From contig NZ_LN832562.1 in assembly GCF_900005615.1 (NCBI RefSeq), positions 372,001 to 436,000 on the forward strand: a stretch of 64,000 bases of DNA, in the 5' to 3' direction. Position numbers and translations under genes: made by a program. The notes below the pieces were generated by a model that was not told the origin of the DNA, did not search any database, and worked only from the letters and a program-made list of their open reading frames with translations. The DNA is from Paracoccus aminovorans (GTDB lineage: Bacteria; Pseudomonadota; Alphaproteobacteria; Rhodobacterales; Rhodobacteraceae). Positions 18,941 through 27,101 of the stretch are shown here, piece by piece; the stretch's first letter is position 1; each line of letters opens with the position of its first letter.

Positions 18941-20013
18941 CCGCCAATCGCCCGGCCCGCCGGCTTTCCTTCCTCGACCGCTACCTGACGCTGTGGATCT
19001 TCGCGGCCATGGCGCTTGGCATCGCGCTCGGGACAATCTTCACCGGCCTCCCGGATGCCTTGAACGACATGTCGGTCGGGTCGACCAACATCCCGATCGC
19101 CATCGGCCTGATCCTGATGATGTATCCGCCGCTGGCCAAGGTCCGCTACGAGGAGCTGCACCAAGTCTTTGCCGACAAGCGCGTCCTGGTTCTGTCGCTG
19201 GTGCAAAACTGGATCATCGGCCCGGTGCTGATGTTTGCCTTGGCGGTGATATTCCTGCGCGATCCTCCCGAATACATGACCGGGCTGATCCTGATCGGCC
19301 TGGCGCGCTGCATCGCCATGGTGCTGGTCTGGAATCAGCTTGCCCGTGGCGACAACCAGTATGTGGCGGGGCTGGTCGCCTTCAACTCGATCTTCCAGAT
19401 CCTGTTCTTCTCGACCTATGCTTGGCTGTTCCTCACGGTCCTGCCGCCACTGTTCGGGCTGGAAGGCAGCATCATCGATGTGAGCTTCTGGACCGTCACC
19501 GAAGCTGTGCTGATCTATCTGGGCCTTCCTTTCATTGCCGGCTTCCTAACCCGGCGCATCCTGATCGCCCGGAAAGGGGCAGGCTGGTATGGGGAGGTCT
19601 TCCTGCCGAAGATCAGCCCGATCACGCTGGTGGCGCTGCTCTTCACCATTGTCGCGATGTTCAGCCTGAAGGGTGGCGATGTGCTGCGCCTACCGCTGGA
19701 TGCGGTGCGGATCGCCCTTCCGCTGGTGCTCTATTTTGCAATCCAGTTCCTGGTGAGCTTTGCCATGGGCCGGCTGATTGCCAAGGACTACCCCCGCACT
19801 ACGGCCATCGCCTTCACCGCCGCCGGCAACAACTTCGAACTGGCCATCGCTGTCGCCATCGCCGCCTACGGCCTGGCTTCGCCGGTAGCCTTCGCCGCCG
19901 TGATCGGCCCGCTGGTCGAGGTGCCGGTTCTGATCTTGCTGGTGAATGTCGCCCTGCGTCTTGGCGACCGCTGGTTTCCCCGTGACGCCACGCTGCAAGA
20001 GGCCCGCGCATGA
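18937..20013 (+). CDS. acr3: ACR3-family arsenite efflux transporter
   Basis: A 358-residue, roughly ten-helix membrane protein of the ACR3 family (sometimes named ArsB but unrelated to it). The functional cysteine is in [14 protein letters not shown] (Cys125), and the conserved Glu is in [13 protein letters not shown] (Glu301). It exports arsenite using the proton gradient. The start overlaps the arsC stop and its stop overlaps arsH, so all three are coupled. Confidence 0.94.
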   Translation: MTANRPARRLSFLDRYLTLWIFAAMALGIALGTIFTGLPDALNDMSVGSTNIPIAIGLILMMYPPLAKVRYEELHQVFADKRVLVLSLVQNWIIGPVLMFALAVIFLRDPPEYMTGLILIGLARCIAMVLVWNQLARGDNQYVAGLVAFNSIFQILFFSTYAWLFLTVLPPLFGLEGSIIDVSFWTVTEAVLIYLGLPFIAGFLTRRILIARKGAGWYGEVFLPKISPITLVALLFTIVAMFSLKGGDVLRLPLDAVRIALPLVLYFAIQFLVSFAMGRLIAKDYPRTTAIAFTAAGNNFELAIAVAIAAYGLASPVAFAAVIGPLVEVPVLILLVNVALRLGDRWFPRDATLQEARA

Positions 20014-20717
20014 TCCCCGACCTGCCGAACCTGTCGCCTGATGCACTGCGCCAGCCGAACCTGCCCCCGGTTCCGCGCGCAACCCATCCGCCGCGCATCC
20101 TGCTGCTCTATGGCTCGCTGCGGGAACGCTCCTACAGCCGCTTCGCCACGCTGGAGGCCGAGCGCCTGCTGCGTCACTTCGGCTGCGAAACGCGCGTTTT
20201 CCATGCAAACGGTTTGCCGCTGCCCGACGATGCCGAGGCCGCGCATCCGAAGGTCCAGGAACTGCGCGAGTTGTGCCTGTGGTCAGAAGGTCAGGTCTGG
20301 ACCAGCCCGGAACGCCACGGGGCCATGACCGGGGTGATGAAGTCCCAGATCGACTGGATCCCGCTCTCGATGCGAGCGATCCGGCCGACCCAGGGCCGCA
20401 CCCTGGCGCTGATGCAAGTGTCCGGCGGTTCGCAATCGTTCAATGCCGTGAACCAGATGCGCGTCCTGGGCCGTTGGATGCGGATGGTCACGATCCCCAA
20501 CCAGTCCTCGGTCGCCAAGGCCTATGACGAGTTCGACGAGGCCGGCCGGATGCGCCCGTCGAGCTATTATGACCGCATCGTCGATGTCATGGAGGAGTTG
20601 GTGAAGCTCACGCTGCTGACCCGCGACCTCTCAGACTTCCTCACCGACCGATACAGCGAGCGAAAGGAAACCGCGGCGAGACTGGAAGCACGAGTGAGCC
20701 TGAAAGCCGCAACCTGA
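20010..20717 (+). CDS. arsH: ArsH NADPH-dependent flavoprotein
   Basis: A 235-residue ArsH. It has the FMN phosphate-binding motif [13 protein letters not shown] (about residues 31-43), [20 protein letters not shown] and [20 protein letters not shown], all hallmarks of the family. ArsH oxidises trivalent methylated arsenicals and protects against organoarsenicals. It is the last gene of the operon, coupled to acr3. Confidence 0.93.
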   Translation: MIPDLPNLSPDALRQPNLPPVPRATHPPRILLLYGSLRERSYSRFATLEAERLLRHFGCETRVFHANGLPLPDDAEAAHPKVQELRELCLWSEGQVWTSPERHGAMTGVMKSQIDWIPLSMRAIRPTQGRTLALMQVSGGSQSFNAVNQMRVLGRWMRMVTIPNQSSVAKAYDEFDEAGRMRPSSYYDRIVDVMEELVKLTLLTRDLSDFLTDRYSERKETAARLEARVSLKAAT

Positions 20718-21146
20718 TAAGCGCGCCCCTGCTGTGACTGCAAGCCAAGGCTAATCAGCAGCGTTTCGGTCGGCAAGGCCAGCCTTACCGGTCGATCGGG
20801 ATAGGTGTCTTCCGCTCCACCATGCGCGGCGCCCGTCGAATTCGTCTGGATATCCCGTCTCGTAGAGTTCCATTTCGGGGTGCAGGTCTTGCAGCGCGCC
20901 TATGGAGGACCGCCCATCTTCTGGGCTTCCTCCTCATTCATCGGCGATGGCGAAGGCCATCCAACCAAGGACGCCACGGGACACGTCCGGCAGTTGCTTT
21001 TTCCTGTCGAATCAGGCCTGATCCGCGCCGCCCGCTTCAAGCGCTCGTCAAAAATAATTTCGGCAAAGGGGGCGTTTCGGGGGCCTTTGCACCAGTTACC
21101 GATCACCGGCTTCCGGCACGCGGACGCCCCCGGAGATCGGGACCCA

Positions 21147-21318
21147 AAATTTTTCACCCGTTCAGCCTCTTGGAAATCAATTTTTCGCATAAATGCCTAA
21201 TCCCATGAAGTCGCACGACAGGAACAACCTGTCGTGAATTTTCGAAAGCGGCCTACAACACCTTTCCTTTCATAGCGTGGAGCACTCTGGGAAAGCTAAA
21301 TTTTTCGCATACTTTCCA
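21147..21318. repeat. Direct repeats resembling TnsB-binding sites
   Basis: Similar AT-rich units in the same orientation occur at 21147 (AAAATTTTTCACCCG), 21179 (CAATTTTTCGCATAAATGCC), 21237 (GAATTTTCGAAAGCGGCC) and 21298 (AAATTTTTCGCATACTTTCC). Directly repeated transposase sites at each end are characteristic of Tn7-like elements. Position upstream of tnsA fits, but a matching set at the other end was not found by eye. Confidence 0.45.
21215..21235. repeat. Inverted repeat ACGACAGG / CCTGTCGT
   Basis: A perfect 8-bp dyad with a 5-base centre, ACGACAGG (21215-21222) and CCTGTCGT (21228-21235). Each arm contains TGTCG reading outward, like Tn7/Tn5053-type termini, so it may be two abutting transposon ends or a regulatory operator. 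Confidence 0.4.
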
Positions 21319-21442
21319 GCTAGTAAACGGCGCTTGCTAGTGTCTTCCATCTCCCCGCAGCCGGGGCTATAGCGCGATTCGAACAAAGATTGCGAAAAGT
21401 GAAAATGCAGATGCAAAAGACCTGACCCGCGCACAAACGAAA

Positions 21443-21470
21443 ACACCGGGATGCGCCAACATCCCGGTGT
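21443..21470. other. Perfect stem-loop, 11-bp stem
   Basis: ACACCGGGATG (21443-21453) pairs with CATCCCGGTGT (21460-21470) around a 6-base loop. It has no T-run, so it is not a classical terminator. A second hairpin follows 55 bases later; together they could belong to a structured leader or small RNA upstream of tnsA. Confidence 0.4.
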
Positions 21471-21524
21471 GATCGTATCGAGGCAGACCGAAATCCACCG
21501 ATTTGACACCGGTTTCCTAGCAGA

Positions 21525-21544
21525 CCTTGCGGCTCGCCGCAAGG
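21525..21544. other. Perfect stem-loop, 8-bp stem
   Basis: CCTTGCGG (21525-21532), a CTCG loop and CCGCAAGG (21537-21544). It lies upstream of the tnsA start with no T-run and is of unknown role. Confidence 0.4.
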
Positions 21545-21768
21545 ATTCGCATGGACGACAGTCTTCCTCATCTCACCAGGCTCTTTTCCGGGAACAACTG
21601 ACCGGCCAATCCGATCCTGACCGTAATTGCGGCAGGCCAGGAATGGCCTTCGTCATCCCCGCTTCCCAGGAAGGTCGCCTCATCCAGACCGGGTTCTCTG
21701 CCCGCTCCGGAGCAAGACCGCCCCCGCCCGGACCCGGGCGGGATCGATTCCCCATGAGGAACAATCAA

Positions 21769-22479
21769 ATGCCCCCAACTGCTAATGACCATGTCCGCGG
21801 CTTCGTGCCGCCCCTCCCCAGCACTGCGCAGCGCGATGTGGCGCTCAGTTCCAAAGGCCATTTCTGTGGCCATGTCGTGATCGGCGATGGCTCCGGCCGT
21901 GGTGCCGCCAGCGGCGCGCCGGCCCGGGTGGTGCAGATTGAAAGCCATCTTGAGCTCAGCTGGTGCCTCTGCCTGTCCCTTCGCCCCGATGTTGCCGATC
22001 TGCGCGAACAGGTCGAGTTCTTCTGGCTCAATGAGCAAGGCGAATATCACCCCCATTACTTCGACCTGTTTGTTGCCAAAACGGATGGAACCCGGATCGC
22101 CTGTGCCATCCGCCCGGTCGCCTGGACCGGCGGCAGCTTCGGACGGGAGATGCCGCAGATCGCTGCGCAGGCACGGCACAGCCGTTTTGCCGATGATGTC
22201 CGCCTGCTGACGGAAGCGGATCTCGATCCGGTGGAGCTGCATAACGCCTGGCTGCTGCATGACGTCCGGGTGGCTGATCCTCTGGCAGACGAGGCTGCGG
22301 CGCGGGTTCTGGCCGACATGTCCGGCACGGCATCCTTTGCCGATCTGACCGCCCGGACCGGCTGCGGTCCCACAGGCTTCAGGGCCCTGTTGCGGCTGGT
22401 TCGCAGCGGCCAGCTTCGCCCCCTCCACAATGAACGTATCACCTCGGCCACCCTGGCCTACAAGAGGAGCAACCTCTGA
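21769..22479 (+). CDS. tnsA: TnsA-like transposon endonuclease subunit
   Basis: A 236-residue protein whose centre resembles the TnsA endonuclease domain: QIESHLELSWCLCLSLRPDV, REQVEFFW and HPHYFDLFVAKTDGTRIACA. In Tn7, TnsA cuts the 5' transposon strand with a Glu-Asp-Lys catalytic set. Here a Glu (IESHLE) and an Asp (YFD) are present, but the place where a Glu-x-Lys is expected reads CAIRP, with Arg instead of Lys, so activity is uncertain. The C-terminal part (LADMSGTASFADLTARTGCG) looks like a small winged-helix. ATG 21769 is chosen because GAGGAAC lies just upstream. The stop overlaps tnsB (TGATG). Confidence 0.7.
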   Translation: MPPTANDHVRGFVPPLPSTAQRDVALSSKGHFCGHVVIGDGSGRGAASGAPARVVQIESHLELSWCLCLSLRPDVADLREQVEFFWLNEQGEYHPHYFDLFVAKTDGTRIACAIRPVAWTGGSFGREMPQIAAQARHSRFADDVRLLTEADLDPVELHNAWLLHDVRVADPLADEAAARVLADMSGTASFADLTARTGCGPTGFRALLRLVRSGQLRPLHNERITSATLAYKRSNL

Positions 22480-24662
22480 TGCATATGCACAATCTCAGCT
22501 TTGATGCCGACCGCCACCATTATGCCTTCGGCAAATATGACCGTATCACCATCGAAGGTCAGACCTACCGGACCTCGCTTTATGGCCGTAATGAAGAAGG
22601 CTGGCTGCTGGAGCTGGATGATGGTTCCGGCCGGTGCAGCAGCTTCACGCATCAGGAGCTGAGCCGACTGGGGTCGATGAGGCGTATCCGGGTCGAGCAC
22701 AACTTCCACGCCCCCGATATTGCCAAACGGCGCCTTCTCACCGGCGGGGCTCTGCTCTCGGAATTGCCGCCGAAACCGGCCGCCCGGATGACCAAGAAGC
22801 ACGCCTATGTCCAGGCCTTCCTTGAGATGGAGCGTGAGAAGCGCATCAACATCACCGATACCGCCATTCTGGCCAACCAATTTGAATTGCGTGGCCGCGC
22901 GATGGACTATGCAACGCAGTTCCAGGGCGGGGAAGGCACACAGCAGTCGCTGGATTTCAGCAAATGCCCGGCACCGCGCAGCTTGCGCCGGTGGCTTGCG
23001 GAGCACCGGAAAGCGGGCGTCAGCGGCCTCGTCGACGCCATGAACCGGCGCGGGAACCGCAACCGCCTGATGGGTCCCGAACAGCTTGCCCTGATGACGC
23101 GCGAGGTCCGGCGCTATCTCAGCGAAGACCGGCCGAGCATGAAGACGATCCACGAAAACGTCAGCGTCGCCTTCGCCGCACGCAACGAGGCCCGGGTAGC
23201 GGAGGGGCTGCACCCCTTTCCCATTCCCAGTTATGAAACCGTGCGCCGGGCGATCCATATGCTTGATCCGTTCGAGGTCGCGGTTGCCCGTGACGGGGTC
23301 GAGGAGGCGCGCAAGAAATTCATGCCGGTGGGTGAAGGCCTGCGCCTGACCCGTCCGCTCGAGCGGGTGGAAATCGATGAAAACACCATCGACATCATCT
23401 CGCTGACCGAATCCTGGGGGCTGCGTGAACTGCTGACCGAAGAGGAGCAGAAGATCCTTGGGCTGGATCGCGGCAAGGCGCGCTGGTTCGTGACCGTCGC
23501 CATCTGTGCCACGACGCGCTGCATCCTTGGCATGGCTTTTTCGCGTTCGGCCAAGGACAACGCCTCTCTGCAGGTGCTGCAGATGATCCTGCGTGACAAG
23601 GGAAAATGGGCTGATGCGGCCGGTTCCCTCGGCTCCTGGGACATGCATGGCACGCCTGTCCTGATCGTCACCGACAATGGCGCGGCTTTCAAGTCCGAGC
23701 GCTTCCGGGTGGCATGCGCGGATCTGGGCATCACCACGCTGCGGGCGCCGGCGGGGCTGGCCCAGATGCGCGCCCGCAACGAGCGCTTCTTCCATAGCCT
23801 CAACACCGGCCTGCTCCCCCGCCTGCCGGGCCGCACCTTCGGCAGCATTCGCGAGAAGGGGGATGCAGATCCGGAGGCGCGCGCCGCGCTGACCTTCGAT
23901 GATCTGGCTTTCTGCCTGGTGCGCTGGATCGTCGACATCTACCACAATACCCCGCATGCCGGTCTGGGCGGGGAAACCCCGCTTCAGTGCTGGCGTCGCC
24001 TGACCGCCGAGTGGGGTGTTCAGCCGCCGCCGGATATGGACACCCATCGCGCCATCTTCGGGGAGCGCCTGCCGCGCAAGCTGTCCCGGGAGGGCGTGAC
24101 CGTCCTGGGCCTGCGCTATCACTCCGAGGCGCTGGCCCGCCTGATGACCAACCGGGAAGAGCGCAATGTCGAGGTGCGCTGGCATCCCGACGATATCGGC
24201 ACGGTGACCGTCTATGCCGGGCAGCAGAAATTCGAGGTCGGCACGGTCCTGCCCGGTTTCGACGGTGTGTCTGCCCGCCAATGGGTCGCTGCAACCCGGG
24301 AACTGAAAGCCGCGAATGCGGGCCGCAAATCCTATGACCGCCAGATGATCCATGCCGCGATCACCGCGATCGAAGGGCGCAGCACCGCGGCGACCCGGAT
24401 GGCCGGGCTGCTCGTCGACGAATGGACGCCCGAGCGGATCCGGAATTTGGAGGCCAGCCTCTATATCGGCTTCAATGCGGGCGGTGACAAACCGGTGAAG
24501 CCCGCAGCCGCCGATGGCATTGGTCGCTCCATTCCCGACCCGGAGGTGCAGGCCCCGCGCCCGGCGGTCTCGCCGGCAATCCCGGTCCCTGGCCCTTCCC
24601 CCGTGCATCTCGACCTGCCCGACACGGCCCCTGAAACGCAACCCTGGTCCATCACGGAGTAA
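22479..24662 (+). CDS. tnsB: TnsB/TniA-like DDE transposase
   Basis: A 727-residue transposase of the TnsB/TniA/MuA group. Helix-turn-helix regions precede the integrase core. The catalytic triad is visible as VEIDEN (Asp300), IVTDNGAAF (Asp399) and ARNERFFHS (Glu435), followed by the Mu-type beta-barrel region (LGLRYHSEALARL, VEVRWHPDDIGTVTVY). It binds the transposon ends and performs strand transfer. It overlaps tnsA and is followed by tnsC after four bases. Confidence 0.92.
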   Translation: MHMHNLSFDADRHHYAFGKYDRITIEGQTYRTSLYGRNEEGWLLELDDGSGRCSSFTHQELSRLGSMRRIRVEHNFHAPDIAKRRLLTGGALLSELPPKPAARMTKKHAYVQAFLEMEREKRINITDTAILANQFELRGRAMDYATQFQGGEGTQQSLDFSKCPAPRSLRRWLAEHRKAGVSGLVDAMNRRGNRNRLMGPEQLALMTREVRRYLSEDRPSMKTIHENVSVAFAARNEARVAEGLHPFPIPSYETVRRAIHMLDPFEVAVARDGVEEARKKFMPVGEGLRLTRPLERVEIDENTIDIISLTESWGLRELLTEEEQKILGLDRGKARWFVTVAICATTRCILGMAFSRSAKDNASLQVLQMILRDKGKWADAAGSLGSWDMHGTPVLIVTDNGAAFKSERFRVACADLGITTLRAPAGLAQMRARNERFFHSLNTGLLPRLPGRTFGSIREKGDADPEARAALTFDDLAFCLVRWIVDIYHNTPHAGLGGETPLQCWRRLTAEWGVQPPPDMDTHRAIFGERLPRKLSREGVTVLGLRYHSEALARLMTNREERNVEVRWHPDDIGTVTVYAGQQKFEVGTVLPGFDGVSARQWVAATRELKAANAGRKSYDRQMIHAAITAIEGRSTAATRMAGLLVDEWTPERIRNLEASLYIGFNAGGDKPVKPAAADGIGRSIPDPEVQAPRPAVSPAIPVPGPSPVHLDLPDTAPETQPWSITE

Positions 24663-24666
24663 GCCC

Positions 24667-25629
24667 ATGCCCAATCCCGCTGAAAGCGCCCGGATCCTTC
24701 AGAAACTGCGCAAGCTCCGCGTCGATACGCCAAGGGATACCGCATTCACCGCCCATCTCAACCGGCTGTTGTGCCGGGATGAGGTCGGCAACCTGCTGCC
24801 CGAGCCGCAGCGCTTTTCCGCGGGTCGCGAGACCCGTGGCGTGATGGTGGTGGATGGCGCCGGTGGCGGCAAGACCACCCTGATCTCCCGCGCCCTGGAA
24901 CGGCACCCGGTTCTGTCCGGCGGAACGGGGCGGCACTATCTCGATGCCAGCGTGCCCAGCCCCGCCACCTTCAAGAGCATGACCGGCGCACTGTTGCAGC
25001 GCAGCGGTTACCCGGTGATCACCGCCAACCGCGAGGGCTGGAGCCTTTGGGAAACCCTCCGGGGCCGGCTCAAGGATCAGGGCATCATTGTTGTCTGGAT
25101 CGACGAGGCGCATGACCTGTTCTGCGCCGATCGCCACCTGATCCTGCGCGCCCTCAAATCCCTCATGCAGGGGGACGAGGCCGTCATCCCGATCCTTTCC
25201 GGCACCGAGAGGCTGCACGAAATCGTCCGTTCCGATCCGCAGGTCCAGCGTCGGCTTTCGACGCTGATCCTGCCGCCGGTCTCGGAGGCGGCGGACGGGG
25301 CCAGCGTCGTTGGGGTGATCCGGGGATATTGCCGGATTGCGGGGCTGGAGCCGCCGCTTGATGCCGATCTGATCCCGCGCCTGTTCCATGGGGCGCGTTA
25401 TCGGTTCGGGCGTTGCGTCGAGACGATCCTCGGCGCCATCGAGTTTGCGCTGGAGGGCGATGTGTCGCGCCTCGACATCGGCCATTTCGCAGAGTTCTGG
25501 GGCCTGCAGGAAGGTTGTCCGCTTGGCGGCAATGTCTTCCTTGCCCCGGACTGGCCGCAGATCGACCCGGATCGGGACGAGGCCGATGCTCCGCCTATCC
25601 GCGCGCGGTCCCGGCGGCGACGGGCATGA
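24667..25629 (+). CDS. tnsC: TnsC/TniB-like AAA+ ATPase
   Basis: A 320-residue AAA+ protein with Walker A DGAGGGKTT (about residues 63-71) and Walker B VVWIDEAHDL (Asp146, Glu147), plus a sensor region PILSGTERLHEIV. TnsC/TniB proteins polymerise on DNA and link the target-selector protein to the transposase. A longer upstream reading frame overlaps tnsB; ATG 24667 gives the family start. Its stop overlaps tniQ (ATGA). Confidence 0.92.
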   Translation: MPNPAESARILQKLRKLRVDTPRDTAFTAHLNRLLCRDEVGNLLPEPQRFSAGRETRGVMVVDGAGGGKTTLISRALERHPVLSGGTGRHYLDASVPSPATFKSMTGALLQRSGYPVITANREGWSLWETLRGRLKDQGIIVVWIDEAHDLFCADRHLILRALKSLMQGDEAVIPILSGTERLHEIVRSDPQVQRRLSTLILPPVSEAADGASVVGVIRGYCRIAGLEPPLDADLIPRLFHGARYRFGRCVETILGAIEFALEGDVSRLDIGHFAEFWGLQEGCPLGGNVFLAPDWPQIDPDRDEADAPPIRARSRRRRA

Positions 25630-26567
25630 GCATGGCCAGCCTCTTCCCCCTGCTGCCGTTCCGGGCGGACGAAACCCATTGGTCTTGGGCGTCCCGCATG
25701 GCCGCCTTCCATATCCGTGGCCCCATCGGGATCTTCCTGCGTGATCTCGGCCTTGATCCCTTCGCTCTCTCCATCGGCGATCCGGATGAGGTGGTCAGGC
25801 TGTGCGAGATTGCCGGGCAGGATCCGGGACCGGTGCTGCGCAACACCGTGGTGCAGAACACCTGCCGGAGCTGGAGGCTCGGTGAGGAGGCTCTGATTGA
25901 CAGCCTGTGTTCACAGCAGGATCTGCGCTTTTGTCCGGCCTGCCTCGCCGAGGACGATGCGGCCGCCATGGCGGCAGGCCATGACATCTCTATCCACCGG
26001 CGCGAGAGGCTGATCTGGCGGCTGAAGCCGATCCGGTCCTGCCTGAAACACAGACTACCCCTGATCCGCCGGGATCGGCCTGACCATATGGTTGGGAAAG
26101 GCGTCTTTGCCGGAAGCGTGCCAAAAGCCGCCGCCATGTTACAGGATCTTGCGGGCCGCGCTGCGCCCTCTCCGGAATCCCCGCTCCAGACCTATATCGC
26201 CAATCGGCTTGCTGGGCGTCATGGCCCGGCCTGGCCGGACAGCCTGCCGCTGGAACAGGTGATCAGGATCACCGAGTTTCTGGGTTCCGCCCTGGAGTTC
26301 GGGCCATATGTCGCCTTCGGCGACCTTTCCGTCCGGGATCAGGATACCGCTTCGGCCTGCGGCTGGGCCTATATCGTCAACGGGGAAGCAGGCATCCGCC
26401 GCGCATTGCAAATCCTTCAGGCCGGGTTCGACCCGAAGCGGTCCCCATGCCGTATCAAGAAATGGGGGGCCTTCGGCCCGTTGCTCGACGAACTCCGGCA
26501 TCCCCTCCCAAGCAATTCGCTCCGCAGAATCTTTGGAGAGCATCTCGCCAGCATTGCTGAATCCTGA
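25626..26567 (+). CDS. tniQ: TniQ-family target-site selection protein
   Basis: A 313-residue TniQ protein. The zinc-finger part carries FCPACL (Cys103, Cys106) and SCLKHRLPL (Cys139, His142), the family hallmark. TniQ/TnsD proteins recognise the attachment site and recruit TnsC. It is shorter than TnsD of Tn7 and similar to compact TniQ proteins. It is the last gene of the module and is followed by a strong terminator. The preferred target cannot be read from the sequence. Confidence 0.88.
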   Translation: MSMASLFPLLPFRADETHWSWASRMAAFHIRGPIGIFLRDLGLDPFALSIGDPDEVVRLCEIAGQDPGPVLRNTVVQNTCRSWRLGEEALIDSLCSQQDLRFCPACLAEDDAAAMAAGHDISIHRRERLIWRLKPIRSCLKHRLPLIRRDRPDHMVGKGVFAGSVPKAAAMLQDLAGRAAPSPESPLQTYIANRLAGRHGPAWPDSLPLEQVIRITEFLGSALEFGPYVAFGDLSVRDQDTASACGWAYIVNGEAGIRRALQILQAGFDPKRSPCRIKKWGAFGPLLDELRHPLPSNSLRRIFGEHLASIAES

Positions 26568-26627
26568 TCCGCATCCCGGGCAGGATTCGGTTCAGCCCCC
26601 CTCGTCAATTCACCCATTTGCCAGTCA

Positions 26628-26651
26628 GGCCGCCTTCGGGCGGCCTTTTTT
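26628..26651 (+). terminator. Rho-independent terminator after tniQ
   Basis: GGCCGCC (26628-26634), TTCG loop, GGCGGCC (26639-26645) and then six T residues (26646-26651). It lies 60 bases after the tniQ stop and ends the transposition operon. Confidence 0.9.
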
Positions 26652-27101
26652 GTTGGAGACGAGGCAAGTTTCGATGGCCAAGAATTGTGTGGAAAATGGT
26701 CAAATCCCGAAACGCACGATTCACGGATAAAGTAAAATCAACGGCTTACATGTAATAGACTGGCGCGAGTTGGCCATTATTTCAGTGGTCCGACAACCTT
26801 GTGAGGCGCTATGAAAACTCAACTCTTTCAATTGGTTGTCAAGACCGTCCTGCCTCCGCTGCTCGGCCCTGCCAGCGCCATGGCCGCGACCATGTATCCG
26901 GCTTACTACGCTGCCGTCTGCGGCGGCCAGGCTCCTCCAACTGCTCGGCGGGCGTCGTGATCGACAGAAGCACCGAATGGCCGGAAAGCTCCAGCAAATG
27001 CCCCAGCGCCGCCCGCGTCTTCGGCACCGGTGAGACCTGCACCTGTCCTCACGATAGCCAGGCCAAGGCACGCAGTTCCCACGCTTTCCGGCGGGGCCGG
27101 C
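26652..27101. other. AT-rich to mixed region with only a doubtful small ORF
   Basis: The stretch 26680-26800 is AT-rich and may hold a promoter or the far transposon end; CCGACA at 26790-26795 would read TGTCGG inward from the right, but no repeat set supports it. From 26811 to 26960 there is a 49-codon frame (MKTQLFQLVVKTVLPPLLG...) preceded by GTGAGG, with a signal-like N-terminus and no known family. The rest shows no recognisable gene. Confidence 0.35.

Larger units (their letters stand above)
20718..21768. other. Long non-coding stretch between arsH and the transposition genes
   Basis: About 1 kb without a convincing gene. From about 21050 it becomes AT-rich and carries repeated ATTTTTCGC-type motifs and three perfect inverted repeats, listed separately. 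One end of the Tn7-like element probably lies here, but the exact terminus could not be fixed. Confidence 0.5.
21147..26651 (+). mobile_element. Tn7-like transposition module (tnsA-tnsB-tnsC-tniQ)
   Basis: Four coupled genes encode a TnsA-like nuclease, a DDE transposase, an AAA+ regulator and a TniQ target-selector protein, the core of Tn7/Tn5053-like transposons. The coordinates cover the genes plus the repeat-rich region upstream and the terminator downstream; true ends and target duplication were not identified. No CRISPR-Cas genes lie nearby, so this is not a CRISPR-associated transposon. The ars operon lies on the tnsA side. Confidence 0.8.

Noticed and set aside
21361..21420. tRNA-like 3' end (minus-strand TTCGAAT near 21,380)
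   Set aside because: Arms do not pair into a cloverleaf and no acceptor stem was found.
21147..26651. CRISPR-associated transposon (CAST)
   Set aside because: No cas genes or CRISPR repeats are visible near the Tns genes; the hairpins before tnsA are not repeated with spacers.
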